A stretch of DNA of 64,000 bases from Elmis aenea (GCA_947652605.1 OX393577.1:23253466-23317465), one strand, 5' to 3'. Numbered from the stretch's first letter, positions 34,086 to 45,162 are shown. The notes: generated by a model from the sequence alone, not told the origin. Numbers and translations are program-made.

Positions 34086-34900
34086 AATGTAAAATCTTTG
34101 CTTATCGAGCTAAAGTTACATACTTTTGATTAGGATATTAAATTATGTGCACCATAAAGTAAACATTTATAGACATACATACGTATAAATTAACATAACG
34201 ACGAATAGAAAATGTGGACAGCAACGCCTTTCACGTACTTATTTTTTGTAAAAATCAAAACTGTAAAGCCAATAATCTCGCGACAAACAAGTTTTTCAAT
34301 TATCCAAGCACATTATAAATACTTAATACCAGCAATTAAAACATACGGCAAAGAAGGGGATTAACGTATTTTTCAATGGACACTCGCTGATACAATCTTT
34401 TCTGCGCCTATAATAATTAACTGAGAACAGAATGATCGCGGGGGCTGTGAGAGGTGAGAACCTATAACGCCTACTTGATCTTATGGTGTCAATTTACATG
34501 TACACGCTCTGTCAGAACCCTGCATGGTCTGGTTGTTAATTCCCGGCCAATTTATGAAACTGTTTTGTAATGTATGCAAAGCGCGCCTTGGCGCCGTCTT
34601 TGAGCGTCGGCGGCCCCACTGGTGTTGCAGCCATGTGCAAACTTGTAGGGGAGGTAATTGGTAATTGGAATTAGGGGAAATCTCGAAGAATTAAAGACGA
34701 AATAGTAATTGCATTAAATTTTTTAAGCAAATTAAGTGAACGTTTCTATTTAAGAGGAAATGCCAAAGTTGTTATCACTGGAAAAATAGACTAAAGTCTT
34801 TTAAAGCAAGGTTATTAGAGAAGGGCCACAGAAGCTTAATTAATATCCTATGGAATTGATGTCAGTTTGTGTGCAATACAAAATGTGATCCACTGTGAAG
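34086..34900. other. AT-rich DNA with a GC-raised patch
   Basis: No gene recognised. The patch at about 34435-34660 (CGCGCCTTGGCGCCGTC region) stands out in composition and could be regulatory or an old element. Confidence 0.35.
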
Positions 34901-34908
34901 GTGTACGG

Positions 34909-35181
34909 TAGGGGGGTCAAACTCAATGGCTAACTTGGGTCATACAAACAAGGTTTAACCTAAGGTGGGCCGCAAAATTATTTTTGTTTGTTTAATACTA
35001 CCAAAAAAAGAGTATTATTATTATTAAAAAAAACGTTTAGCGAATTCTACCTATCTTATTTTTATTCTGCGTCGGTTTGTTATTTTATTATATATTATTG
35101 TGTGCCGATATATTGGCTGGGCCACAAAAATGTTCGTTGCGGGCCGCATGCGTCCCGCGGGCCGCGAGTTTGACACCCCTG
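34909..35181. mobile_element. 273 bp hAT-type MITE with perfect 8 bp duplication
   Basis: Begins TAGGGGGGTCAAACTC and ends GAGTTTGACACCCCTG. GTGTACGG flanks both sides (34901-34908 and 35182-35189). The right part carries GCGGGCCGC repeats like the 277 bp element at 15515, so the two may share a family. No coding sequence. Confidence 0.9.
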
Positions 35182-35199
35182 GTGTACGGCGTCAATTCC

Positions 35200-35960
35200 A
35201 GACCGAAAACATTCTTCTGCCGCATTTAAAACGGAAACCTAGAAAGGTAACTCGCAAAGTCAAAAAGATGTGATTTGGGAAAAAAAAGGCCAAGAAAGGT
35301 AAAGTTCATTTGCTAAAGGTATCGCACATCGTAAATTGCAAGACAAATACAAGAAAGCTGTACGAGAAACGTCTTGCGAATCTAAGATCATAGTATGTGG
35401 TGTCAAAGGATGGAGCTTGGTTCAGAGTAGACTATGGCATTGGGAGACGCAAGATGTGTTACGTCAAAGATGGTGAAACCGTGTCCGAAACTTGGATTTG
35501 TGAAACAAAGTAGAGGTTCGGTTCCCAACTCATGGTGGTCGGAATCATTTTGGAAAAAGTACGCTTAGGACTTATCCAAGTGCCATCAAAAGTGAAAATG
35601 CTAATTGTAAGCACTATGTCGAAGAAGTGTTAATGCTTTTGGCGAAAGAAAGAATTCCGTAACTTTATCCTTTGCAGAGGTAAAAAAAAAGTGGCAGTTC
35701 AGAGCTTATAAGTAATATGTAGTGGATATTCTTGTCGTCTCCTGATGCCAGTCCTATGGCTTCGGCTGGCTGAAACAGCGTATGTTCCAGCATCGCGCTA
35801 TCACATTGGTTTGCTTTTGAAAAAAATTACAGGAAGTGTGCAACAGTCTTTCTCCTGATATGATCGTGAAAGTTTTTTTTGAGCTGGAAGCGCCGATGCA
35901 GGAAAATAGTTAACAATCACGGCCGTCAAATAGAACATATTTACCATCGAAAAAAATTCG
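35200..35960 (+). pseudogene. Dead Tc1/mariner-family transposase
   Basis: Piecewise reading gives VVGIILEKVRLGLIQVPSKV near 35535-35600, then a GFGWLKQRMFQHRAITL stretch near 35765-35805 preceded by an SPM-like remnant. SPDMIVKV follows near 35855 and a C-terminal NNHGRQIEH-like end near 35920. The order (VWG.IS..G..RL, then SPDASPMDF.GWLK, then WN..SPDMI..V, then G..IE) is that of a Tc1/mariner transposase group widespread in insects. Frequent stops and shifts show an old copy. No terminal repeats could be assigned. The MITE at 34909 may lie within its left part. Confidence 0.6.
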
Positions 35961-36858
35961 TTTGTAATTTTTTTTTCACCAATTGAATGTGTTAATATCT
36001 TAAGTCCTCACTCTCTGTACATGCAACTGTTTAAGGTGATTTATTCAGAACCAATTTAATGCATTATTATAATCACGCGATATTTTGTTTAGTCTAAGAA
36101 AACCATGTCTTTTTATTATCCACCAAAATTTTTTTAGGCGCTAAATTTTGTAATGATAGCCGATAATTGATGGTATAATTAAAATAAACATTCATATTTG
36201 AAAAAATTTTGCTTACGTAAAGTAAATGGTACGTTTGCAGGTGTTAATATCTCGATTAATTGATTAATTAAACCAGTTAATCAGTTCTTTGTTCTGTGAC
36301 TAAAGCAACATTTGTTTCTAAAAAAAGACGAGAATATATGAAAGTGTAGCGCTTAAAAGACTATTTCTACGCTTATAATCATTACGTTATAATTAGGTAC
36401 TTTCTTATCAGTAAATACTAATGGAATGACTTGTACTATACACGTGAACTGATTATGCAACAATTTTATTTCTACTTCTTATAAAAATTTATTAAAATTA
36501 CTTTTCCAACACCAAGAATGCTCGTAGCGTTCTTGATATCAACCTATGTTTAGATAATTTTTTCTTCTGTTTGGTTTTATGATGTTGAACGTTGATAATA
36601 AAGTTAAACTCAGAGACGCATGGTAAGGCCACGGCACAAAATATCTGTTTTGTTGAGCAATAAAAATTTTAAAGAAAATTGAACTCAGTGTTAGAATAAC
36701 CTTTCAAAATTTTAAAAACTCATTTATTCTTCGTAATGTTGTTTGTAAAGTTGTTAAATGTTATTTGCGTTTTGTTCATTGCTATCGCATTCATATTACA
36801 TGATAACACGCTTGTTAGCTAAGCATATTTATGAATATCTATAGTAACAAGTTTACTA
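35961..36858. other. AT-rich DNA, no gene seen
   Basis: No recognisable coding or repeat structure beyond short A/T runs. Confidence 0.4.
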
Positions 36859-37818
36859 TACCGGGTGATTTGACTGTCGCATCCCTATAACTTTTTAATT
36901 ATTGAAAATAACCCCACAAACCTTATATTTTTGGAAACTGCTACACATTCTCTATTAAGTGATCTACATTTGTTATCTCTACGATGACGTATGTTAAATC
37001 CGCGATAAGCAACTGTTTTTTTTTTAATCACATAGTATCTATACATTTTGTTTTTGATTCGGATAGAGAGTTTAATTCTGACTTTGACCATATATTAAAA
37101 AAGTATGCATGCATAAAAAAATCGAGAGAAATCAGTTTAAAGTTAGGTGGCCTGCTAGGTTTCCTGATCTTACACCGTTAGATTTTTTTTCTGGCCTTAT
37201 TTATAGGAAAGAGTCAACAAGAGACTTCTCGGAGATTTCGAAGCCTGAAAAATAGAATCAACCGCGAGTGCAGTAGACTTACTGCTGGCATTCTTTTACA
37301 AGCGTGTATTCAAGCAGTTACAAATAGAGGACAACTGTGTTTGGAAGCGGTCACTTTGAACACATTAAAGTCCAATTTTTTATGTCAACGTTTATTATTT
37401 GTTTTTATTCTTATTAAAAGTTAATTTTTAGTACATTTCCATTGACAGTTATAGTATAGTTTTTAAGATTTGATCGTTTTTTGTTATGTTAAATAGAATG
37501 GTTGCTATAATTTGGTAAATTAACTTTGAACTGATTTTTCTCGAAAATTTTCTTATGTACCTATGCATTTTTTTAAATACATGGTTAGATTCAGAATAAA
37601 ATTCTTTATCCGAATTAACAAAAACATATACTATGTAATTAAAAAAAAAAACAGTTGCCTATCGCGGATTTGACATACCTACGTCATCGTAGAGTAAATA
37701 AATGCACATCACGTAACAGAGAATTTGTCGCCGTTTTCAAATATATAAGGTTTGTTGGGGTTATTTTCAATAATTAAAAAGTTATAGGGGTGCGACAGTC
37801 AAACTGAATCACCCGGTA
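36859..37818. mobile_element. 960 bp foldback with relic mariner-type transposase
   Basis: Ends are TACCGGGTGATTTGACTGTC and the complement of TACCGGGTGATTCAGTTTGAC, with TA on both sides. The arms (about 160-190 bp) share CGATGACGTA and CGCGGATTTAACATACG-like blocks. The centre (37140-37380) still encodes a transposase tail. The element is therefore a deletion derivative of an autonomous parent and reveals the family that owns TACCGGGTG ends in this genome. Confidence 0.8.
37146..37380 (+). pseudogene. Tc1/mariner-type transposase C-terminal remnant
   Basis: Frame 37147 onward reads WPARFPDLTPLDFFSGLIYR. WPARSPDLTPLDFFLWG is the classic block around the third catalytic acidic residue in a large group of insect Tc1/mariner transposases, with the aspartate in PLDFF. 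A GSGHFEHIK-like ending near 37350-37380 matches the GG.FEHL C-terminus of the same group. Stops and shifts lie in between, and no N-terminal part remains. Confidence 0.7.
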
Positions 37819-37823
37819 TACAA

Positions 37824-38965
37824 ACAGGGTGCACCACGACCCTGAGATTCTTCGATAGCTCCTTTATTAATGAAAATATCAACAAATGTTTAATACAAAT
37901 ATTGTGCGAACCTATTTTCTACATAACCTAAAATTATTTACAAATATATAGGGTGTTTCGTTTGACCGGCACATATAAAAATTAAATTTTTTTAAATAGA
38001 ACACCCTGTATATTTTTACATTTTTGGATTTCTCTTAAAATTTACTTTAAAAAATGTTAAAGGTTATATGGGTCTTAAGTCAACCGTTTTCGTAAAATTT
38101 ACATTTTTGTGAAATTTTTGAGTGATACAGCACTTTCAATTTTTTTTTACATTAAAGTTATTTAAAAAAGCGGTAAAATTTCGTTTAAAATTTATATTGA
38201 CAATAGATTAATTAACACTTTGCGCTAGCTACATTTAAAAAATATTATACAGGGTGTTTTTTACGCTTGGTCAAACTTGTGAAACTTTAAACATCGATAA
38301 GTCATTTTTCTTAAATGCAACACCCTGTATATTTTTACATTTTCTTGTAGAGAATTTAATTGTCTTTCGAAATTATTACTTTTTATTAACTTTAGGTATA
38401 GGACATGCTTAATAATTTCGAAAGACAATTAAATTCTCTACAAGAAAATGTAAAAATATACAGGGTGTTGTATTTAAGAAAAATGACTTATCGATGTTTA
38501 AAGTTTCACAAGTTTGACCAAGCGTAAAAAACACCCTGTATAATATTTTTTAAATGTAGCTAGCGCAAAGTGTTAATTAATTTATTGTCAATCTAAATTT
38601 TAAACGAAATTTTACCGCTTTTTTAAATAACTTTAATGTAAAAAAAAATTGACGGTGCTGTATCTCTCAAAATTTTCACAAAAATGTAAATTATACGAAA
38701 ACGGTTGACTTAAGACCCATATAACCTTTAACATTTTTTAAAGTAAATTTTAAGAGGAATCAAAAAATGTAAAAATATACAGGGTGTTCTATTAAAAAAA
38801 ATTAAATTTTTATATTTGCCGGTCAAACGAAACACCCTGTATATTTGAAAATAATTTTAGGTTATGTAGAAAATAGGTTCGCACAATATTTGTATTAAAC
38901 ATTTTTTGATATTTTCATTAATAAAGGAGCTATCGAAGAATCTCAGGGTCGTGGTGCACCCTGTA
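37824..38965. mobile_element. 1.14 kb near-perfect palindrome built from nested MITE modules
   Basis: The outer ends are ACAGGGTGCACCACGACCCT and its complement. The two arms of about 550 bp are nearly identical, with a centre near 38390-38410. Each arm contains further TACAGGGTG-type termini in the same order: near 37952, 38003, 38250 and 38322 on the left, mirrored on the right. The modules were therefore assembled before the arm was duplicated. No coding frame. It starts within a few bases of the previous foldback's TA duplication. Confidence 0.85.
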
Positions 38966-38969
38966 TATG

Positions 38970-39637
38970 CTACTTACTGCATGTATATTTTATTTGTTCA
39001 CGTATTTAAATTCAAACGCATTTACACGAAAACATACACAAAAATGATTATGACGCGATCATTGGACTGGTAAGCTCTAGTAATTTGTGTTGGCAAGATT
39101 ATTTTTGATAAATTTTAAAAAGTATTCTGTCAACATCGATATAAAAGAATTAATTTCTTTTTCAACAGCAACGTGTTTAATGGAATGTGGTCCGTGTTTT
39201 CTGTGCTCTATGATTAATTGTATTATGGTGAACTGAAATATTATTGCTCTATTTCGGCTTATCTATAAATATTTCAGTCTAGTGACCACTCCTACAAAGC
39301 AAAAAGCTTTATCATTTTGTAATTAGCAACGCTGTTATCTGTCATCATTTACCGTAACAAAAATTATTTATTTGATGTCATTGGTTACAATTTTTGTTCA
39401 GCCATGCATATTACCAAATTAATGCAGTTATGCAGTATTTTTTAGTTGTATTGATTTGTTAGTTTGAATATTGTATATTTTTGTAAACTCCATACTCCAT
39501 CATTTACTGAATAAATCAACTCTGTTATCTTGGATAAAACTGATTAAAAATTATCGTCGCAGTACATTGTCACAAAAAAAATCAACTTTGTAGCACTTTT
39601 ATGCGTTGAGCATAAAACATTTAAAAATATTTATTAT
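38970..39637. other. AT-rich DNA, no gene seen
   Basis: No recognisable feature. Confidence 0.4.
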
Positions 39638-40135
39638 ACCGGGTGTTAATGAAGTGTGGTACACCCCTTTTTTCCTTTTTTTTTTGTTTTGATTTTAAAA
39701 AAATAAAATTTTAGACATATGATACAAGCAAAAAACGGGCTTTTTGAGCACAAGCACACAATTGTTTCACTTCCGATTTCGCCGGAAATTACCCCAACTT
39801 TGTTATTTTAAATGGAACAACCTGTATTTTTTACATTTTCGAAAGATGAAGCGATTTCGGATACAACTTAACTATTTGAGGTTATAAAAATTAACCAAAA
39901 TAGTGCAGTTGTGTCCAAAATCGCTTCTTCTTTCCAAAAATGTATTAATATACTAGGCGTTCAATTTAAAATAACAAAGTTGGGGTCATTTCAGGCGAAA
40001 CCGGAAGTGAAACAATTGTGTGCATGCGCTCAAAAAGCCCGTTTTTTGCTCGTATCATATGTCTAAAATTTTATTTATCTAAAATCAAAACTAAAGAAAA
40101 AAAAGGGGGTGTACTACATTTCATTTACACCCGGT
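39638..40135. mobile_element. 0.5 kb foldback MITE, TACCGGGTGT ends
   Basis: Ends ACCGGGTGTTAATGAAGTGT and the complement of ACCGGGTGTAAATGAAATGT. Mirrored inner blocks include AAACGGGCTTTTTGAGC, CACAATTGTTTCACTTCC and AACTTTGTTATTTTAAAT. The left flank ends in TATA. The same family occurs at 59906-61102 with a longer centre. No coding sequence. Confidence 0.8.
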
Positions 40136-40179
40136 TAAATACATTTTCATAGAAAATTAACAATATAATCCTTTGTAAC

Positions 40180-40592
40180 GTTCTTATTATTGAAAATAAA
40201 TACATCAATCCTTATATATTTGGAGTGAGATTAACATGAATTTAAATAGGCTATAGCTTCCCTTTAAAAAAAGGTGTTTGTGTCATAACCTTTTAACGGC
40301 GAGCGTAAACATTTTTTTGTAGTACTATCAAAATCTACATAAAAATATCTAAAAATGATTTTCATAAACTTTTTCAATATTTACAAAAATAACGGAGATA
40401 TAACACATTGTTTATATGACAGAAAAACACCTTTTTTCTAATAAATCAAAAACCGAAAATTATAAAATATTTTTGAAAACGGTTCTTAGTTTGTCCCAAA
40501 AAACTGCACATTTTTGGTACGTTAACCGTTTCTCCATCTCGACTATTAAGCGAGATACCCTTGTAATCCCATCGAATTTGGACCACCCTGTA
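40180..40592. repeat. Single arm of the TACAGGGTGGTCC MITE family
   Basis: Aligns with the outer 0.4 kb of both arms of the 28720-34085 foldback and ends in CCATCGAATTTGGACCACCC followed by TGTA. The opposite arm is missing here, so this is a solo or truncated copy, joined directly to a half copy of another MITE at 40593. Confidence 0.7.
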
Positions 40593-41040
40593 CAATATCT
40601 TTAAAATGTTGCTAATGCAAAGTGTAAATTAATTTATTGTCAATCTAAATTTTAAATTTCAAAGTACTTAAATGTTAAAAAAATTAGAAAGTCTGTATTG
40701 CTTAAAATTTTCGTAAAAATGTACATTTTACGAAAACGGTTGATTTTACACCCATGTAACTGTATACACTTTTAAAAGCAAATTTGTCAAGGAATCCAAA
40801 AAAATATAAAAACAAATAGGGCGTTTCACTCAAAATTTCAAAATTTGAGTCCGTTTTCAGTTGAACCGGAAGTCGTAATACAACCTCAATATTTTCTTCG
40901 AATCCGAAAAATACGATAACGGTCAGATACAAAATTTCATTGTTATATCTACAACAGTATTCTAGATATTTTTCTTCTTCCATACTTTTGCGCAGCACTG
41001 TATACGAACATCAATTTTTGTACTATTTTGTTAAAGATAT
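40593..41040. repeat. Diverged half copy of the 38 kb palindrome family
   Basis: Blocks such as GCAAAGTGTAAATTAATTTA, TTGTCAATCTAAATTTTAAA and ACGAAAACGGTTGA follow the order of the right arm at 38560-38720, with many mismatches. It represents an older, unpaired relative of that element. Confidence 0.6.
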
Positions 41041-41455
41041 TCTAAAAGGGGGCCTTAAATTTACATTTGCCTAGAGGCCCAGAATGGGGCTCAGACGAGT
41101 GACCGTTACTGTAATGATTCTTATTAATTGTTAACGTGTGTACGTGAAAATGCGGCTTCTTAAAATAAGGGACCCAACTAACACTGCTGGTGCTATCGCC
41201 CGATCGCTCCGTAATTGTGGGTTCAAGCACGAGGCCGTCCGATGTGCCGCGCAAACGTTTCTAGCAAACTTATCGCGCAATTCCTATCGTACTACAACAC
41301 CGACGTTTTATCTGGCAGACTGTAGCGGTGACTTGCGCATAGCCGATTCCAGTCCAACCGATGCGACACCTCAGACGTGGCAGTGTTTGTAGTGAACATA
41401 TTTATTTATAAAATTACATTTTGTGACGAGTAATACCGCACAATTAATTTGTAAA

Positions 41456-44400
41456 ATGGATCGAAAATACGTCACCGAGTTAATAACAACTTACCAATCG
41501 CTACCGTGCTTGTGGGAGATCAAAAACGAAGACTACAAGAACAAAACCAAACGGATGGCCGCATACGAAAAGTTGCTGAATATAACTCAGAAATACTTTC
41601 CCGAGGCACACGTCGATTTCGTACGTAAGAAGCTCAGCAATTTGAGAACATCGTTTAGGAAGGAATTAAATAAAATAAATTCGATGCACAGTGCTGGGAA
41701 AAAACTGTATACGCCTTCGCTTTGGTATTTCGATTTATTAACTTTCGTAACTGATCAAAATATCCAAAATTCTACCGATGTCATGGACGAAGACGACGAT
41801 GCTCAAGAGGACATGTATATTTGTGTAAGATTACTTCTATATTGATACGTTTATCTCTGCTACTTTTTAATTAGCGGTTTCTGCAGCGGTGTCATATTGA
41901 TTGTGCCTATCAAAACGTCACACGTGACCGATACCGGTACCTATTTGTATTAATAGAAGATACGGGCTGTTGATTTAACTACCTGACTCACCAATGGTCT
42001 AGTACAGCGATTCTCAAACATTTCTCTCATGCCCGTTTCACTTTGCTTAAGTTTGCGCCCAGTTAATTTTTATTTGTTTAAGCGGTGTTATTTTTTAATT
42101 AGCTGAAAATTTCCTTCACCTGTCAAATTTGCGTTTTGAATCAATCACTAATCTTAAATCTTCTAGAGACTACCAATAGTAGCATTATTACCACGGAACA
42201 TAGATTATTACACGGTAATAATTTTACATTCCCCTGTCAGATGTTGATCCTCCTGTCAGATTTGCATTTTCGACCAATAACAAACTCAGATTTCCTAAAA
42301 ACGACCAATAAACATAATCATACACTGATAATATCCTTTTTGCAATTAACGGATTTTCATGCGTTTATTGGTCGTTTCTAAGAAATCTGGGTCGAAAATA
42401 TAAATTTGGAGAGGAAATGAAATATTTTAGTCTTGATAATTTTTTGACGAATTTGGACGACCAATAGCGTTACTTTAATATATTAGCTTGGCAACTAAGT
42501 TTCCGCCGTTTTTTTAAATTTGATAATTACGCAAGTTATTAAATGTTTTTGGCATAATGTTTTAAAACATTTGAAAAAGGAGGCTTTGTTCTACCGGAGA
42601 CTATGTTTTATTTTTTTGTTTGAGTTTATTTGTCAGTTTGACAGATCATTAAAATGGAATGTCAAGTTAAGAAAAATGAACATTTTCGACATGTGCTTCT
42701 TTTTGCCTTTAATCAAGGCCATAAAGCCGCAAAAGCTGCTCTTGACATTTGTGCCTTGTATGGAGAGGGTGCCATAGCTGAAAGAACCGCTCGTGATTGG
42801 TATGCCAAGTTCAAAAATGGAAATTTTTGTCTCAAAGACGCACCTCGTTCTGGCCGTCCAGTTGAGTTCGATGAAGGCCGATTAAACCAACTTTTGCATG
42901 AAAATTCCCGTCAAACGACAAGGGAACTGGCAGTGAAAATGGAATGCTCCCACACTGCTATAGAGAAGCATCTTCACTTAATGGGAAAGGTTCAGAAATG
43001 TGGAGCATGGGTTCCGTATGCTTTAAATGATCACAACAAAAATCAACGAGCCACAATCTCCGCTGGTTTGCTTGCTCGTCACCGCTCAACTCATGGACAC
43101 AAGCAACGATTTCTTTACCGCATCCTTACGGGCGACGAAAAATGGTGCCTTTACATCAATATGAAACAGCGCAAGGAATGGCTTAGCCCCTGTAGACAAG
43201 CAACACCGCGCGTGAAACAAGATCTTCATCCGCGTAAAACGATGTTGTGCGTATGGTGGGACTGGGAAGGGATTATTCATTACGAATTGCTTGAACGGAA
43301 CCAAACGGTCAACGCGGAACTCAATGTTCAACAGATGGAACGACTCAACATGGCTATTCAAGAGAAAAGACCTAATCGGCAGCATGGAGTTCTTTTGCTG
43401 CACGACAACGCCCGCCCTCATATCGCCAACATGACCAAGCAAGCCATCCAAACGCATGGTTGGGAAGTCCTTCCACACCCGCCGTACTCACCCGATTTGG
43501 CACCAACAGATTTTCACCTCTTTCGATCGCTTTCAAATGCTATGCGTGGAGTTTCGTTCAATACTGATGCAGAATTGAGAGCTTGGTTGAATGAATTTTT
43601 TGAGTCGAAACCGGGTGATTTCTACCAACGAGGTATTGAAAATCTTGTTGAACGTTGGGAAGAAGTTGTAAACAACCAGGGTGAATACATTATCGATTGA
43701 TTAGTTGTAAATTTTTGTTGAAAAATAAATTTTTAAAAATTAAAAAAAAAACGGCGGGAACTTAGTTGCCAACCTGATAGATTAAACCACACCCCTAACG
43801 CACCACTCTGACAGTACTCGTAAAATTTGACATAACATACATTTAATTTGACAGGTAGGTCAGGTGAAATAAATTTTCTGACATAATATAACTCGTGGAT
43901 TGCAAATAATCTATAATTTCTGACAAATCTTCATTCATGCAAGTTGAATCAGAAAAAATGTTTTTCAGCTCAATTTGCATTCGGGCACATTTTCCAAAAA
44001 TTATCGATAATTTTCAATGCATTTGTTATACAGGGTGCCACAAAAAACGCCTCAACCTGTAACTCCGTTGTTTGTGGTCCGATTTTGATGAACAAAAGAG
44101 TAAATGAAATGGCTCCTCAAATACTATAAACTTAATTGGATTTCATTTTTTTTTCAGGGTCAACTTAAATGTCAAACGATAGTAAATTTTTTTTTCATCT
44201 TTTTTTTTTTACTAATTCTGGTAGAAATTTTTTTCTGAACTCAATGATGTAGACGTCAGTGTGTTATTTAAATGACATTTGTTGATAAAGATTTTTTTGT
44301 TTTCCACGGCACACTTGAACATTTTGTGAAACCTAACCTATTTCTGTTAAACTTTTATTTTTTATTTCTTACTAGTTTTGTACTAAAATCCACTTATTTT

Positions 44401-45162
44401 TATTACATCATTGAATTCAGAAAAAAAAATGTCTACCAGAATTAGTAAAAAACAATAGATGGTGCTATTTGAAAAAAAAAATTGACTAAAGTTTGACATT
44501 TAATTTGACCCTGAAAAAAATTGAAATCCAATTCAGTTTATAGCATTTGAGGAGCCATTTCATTTACTTTTATTTTCATCAAAATCGGACCACAAACAAT
44601 GGAGTTACAGCTTGCGGCGTTTTTTGTGTGACACCCTGTATTACTACTGATAATAATTGGGAAGTAATATACAGTTTACATCTAAAAGAATTGAAAAAGA
44701 ACGCTTATCTGAATTAAAGCGTAATATTTAGGAAAAAAACGCAATTATATGCAACAACATGGGTTTTTTAAGATATTCGCACTTTGTAGAACATACTCCT
44801 ATCAAAAATTAAATATTTTTCAGGGTATGCCGGATATTAAACCGTTTTGTTCCCCTTCTTCCGACAGTGCACACTTTTCAAGCCAATCGGCGTCAGGATC
44901 TTTCACTGCCGAATCGCCAAAGATCCAAAATAGTACCTCAGTTATGCACAACCTTGAAAAATCAGCATTTGTAGATTGTTCCTCTGTCGGGAACAGTTCG
45001 CTCTACGAAGACGGATTCGATTTTCTTGGAAAAAGCATCGCATCAGATTTGCGAAGTATGGAAAGACAGCAATGTATTATAGCAAAGAAGATTATTAGCG
45101 ATACTTTGTACTATGGCCAATTGAATATGCTAAACACTTCGTCACTTTTAAATTTGAATTGA
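41456..45162 (+). CDS. MADF-BESS domain protein, two exons
   Basis: Proposed join: exon 1 at 41456-41824 and exon 2 at 44824-45162, phase-0 intron, 235 residues. The start is ATG 41456 in a TAAAATGG context. An upstream in-frame GTG at 41423 is not needed. The donor is TGT|GTAAGA and the acceptor TATTTTTCAG|GGT. Residues 8-98 form a MADF domain: YQSLPCLWEIKNEDYKNKTK opens it, FVRKKLSNLRTSFRKEL sits in the middle and SLWYFDLLTF closes it. An acidic DEDDD stretch follows at 111-119. Residues 188-222 match a BESS motif (FDFLGKSIASDLRSMERQQ, then AKKIISDTLYYGQ). Such proteins are usually nuclear sequence-specific regulators. MADF binds DNA and BESS mediates protein contacts. The target genes are unknown, and it could be one of many lineage-specific paralogues. 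A possible polyadenylation signal AATAAA lies at 45605. The splice pairing is inferred. Confidence 0.85.
42483..43777 (+). mobile_element. Complete mariner transposon
   Basis: 1295 bp flanked by TA on both sides (42481-42482 and 43778-43779). The ends are TTAGCTTGGCAACTAAG and the complement of TCAGGTTGGCAACTAAG, extending through (T/C)CCGCCGTTTTTTT. That gives about 33 inverted bases with three mismatches. Length, TA duplication and the GGCAACTAAG core fit mariners proper. It encodes one uninterrupted transposase and is oriented with the host gene. The few differences between ends and the open frame suggest a fairly recent insertion. Confidence 0.95.
42654..43700 (+). CDS. Mariner transposase, apparently intact
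   Basis: 348 residues, the usual mariner length. It begins at ATG 42654, 171 bases inside the element. The N-terminal part (about 1-110) contains paired helix-turn-helix segments: FNQGHKAAKAALDICALYGE, a linker with APRSGRP at 63-69, then TTRELAVKMECSHTAIEKHL. The WVP linker motif follows at 119-121. The catalytic triad is D161 (LTGDEKW), D251 (LLHDNARPH) and D286 (YSPDLAPTDFHLF), with exactly 34 residues between the last two, the D,D34D signature of mariners. There is no stop or frameshift. The enzyme would cut at the element's inverted repeats and reinsert at TA. Subfamily is not certain. The ends resemble those of the mellifera group. Confidence 0.95.
   Translation: MECQVKKNEHFRHVLLFAFNQGHKAAKAALDICALYGEGAIAERTARDWYAKFKNGNFCLKDAPRSGRPVEFDEGRLNQLLHENSRQTTRELAVKMECSHTAIEKHLHLMGKVQKCGAWVPYALNDHNKNQRATISAGLLARHRSTHGHKQRFLYRILTGDEKWCLYINMKQRKEWLSPCRQATPRVKQDLHPRKTMLCVWWDWEGIIHYELLERNQTVNAELNVQQMERLNMAIQEKRPNRQHGVLLLHDNARPHIANMTKQAIQTHGWEVLPHPPYSPDLAPTDFHLFRSLSNAMRGVSFNTDAELRAWLNEFFESKPGDFYQRGIENLVERWEEVVNNQGEYIID
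44029..44640. mobile_element. 0.6 kb foldback MITE in the MADF-BESS intron
   Basis: Ends TACAGGGTGCCACAAAAAAC and the complement of TACAGGGTGTCACACAAAAA. Mirrored blocks include CAAAATCGGACCACAAACAA and TGAGGAGCCATTTCATTTAC. The flanks are TA. No coding capacity. It sits about 180 bp upstream of the exon 2 acceptor. Confidence 0.85.

Larger units (their letters stand above)
41825..44823 (+). other. Intron of the MADF-BESS gene, loaded with transposons
   Basis: 2999 bases from GTAAGA to TTTTTCAG. It contains a possible hAT-like terminus (CAGCGATTCTCAAAC at 42007), an imperfect hairpin near 42248-42400, the complete mariner (42483-43777) and a foldback MITE (44029-44640). Together the two intact elements account for nearly two thirds of its length, so the ancestral intron was probably about 1 kb or less. 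Confidence 0.75.

Noticed and set aside
41138..41392. 84-codon frame just upstream of the MADF exon as an additional exon
   Set aside because: It ends in a stop before 41456, is in no usable phase, and looks like 5' untranslated or promoter DNA.
43086..43478. 130-codon minus-strand frame
   Set aside because: Lies antisense within the mariner transposase and is only a shadow of that gene.
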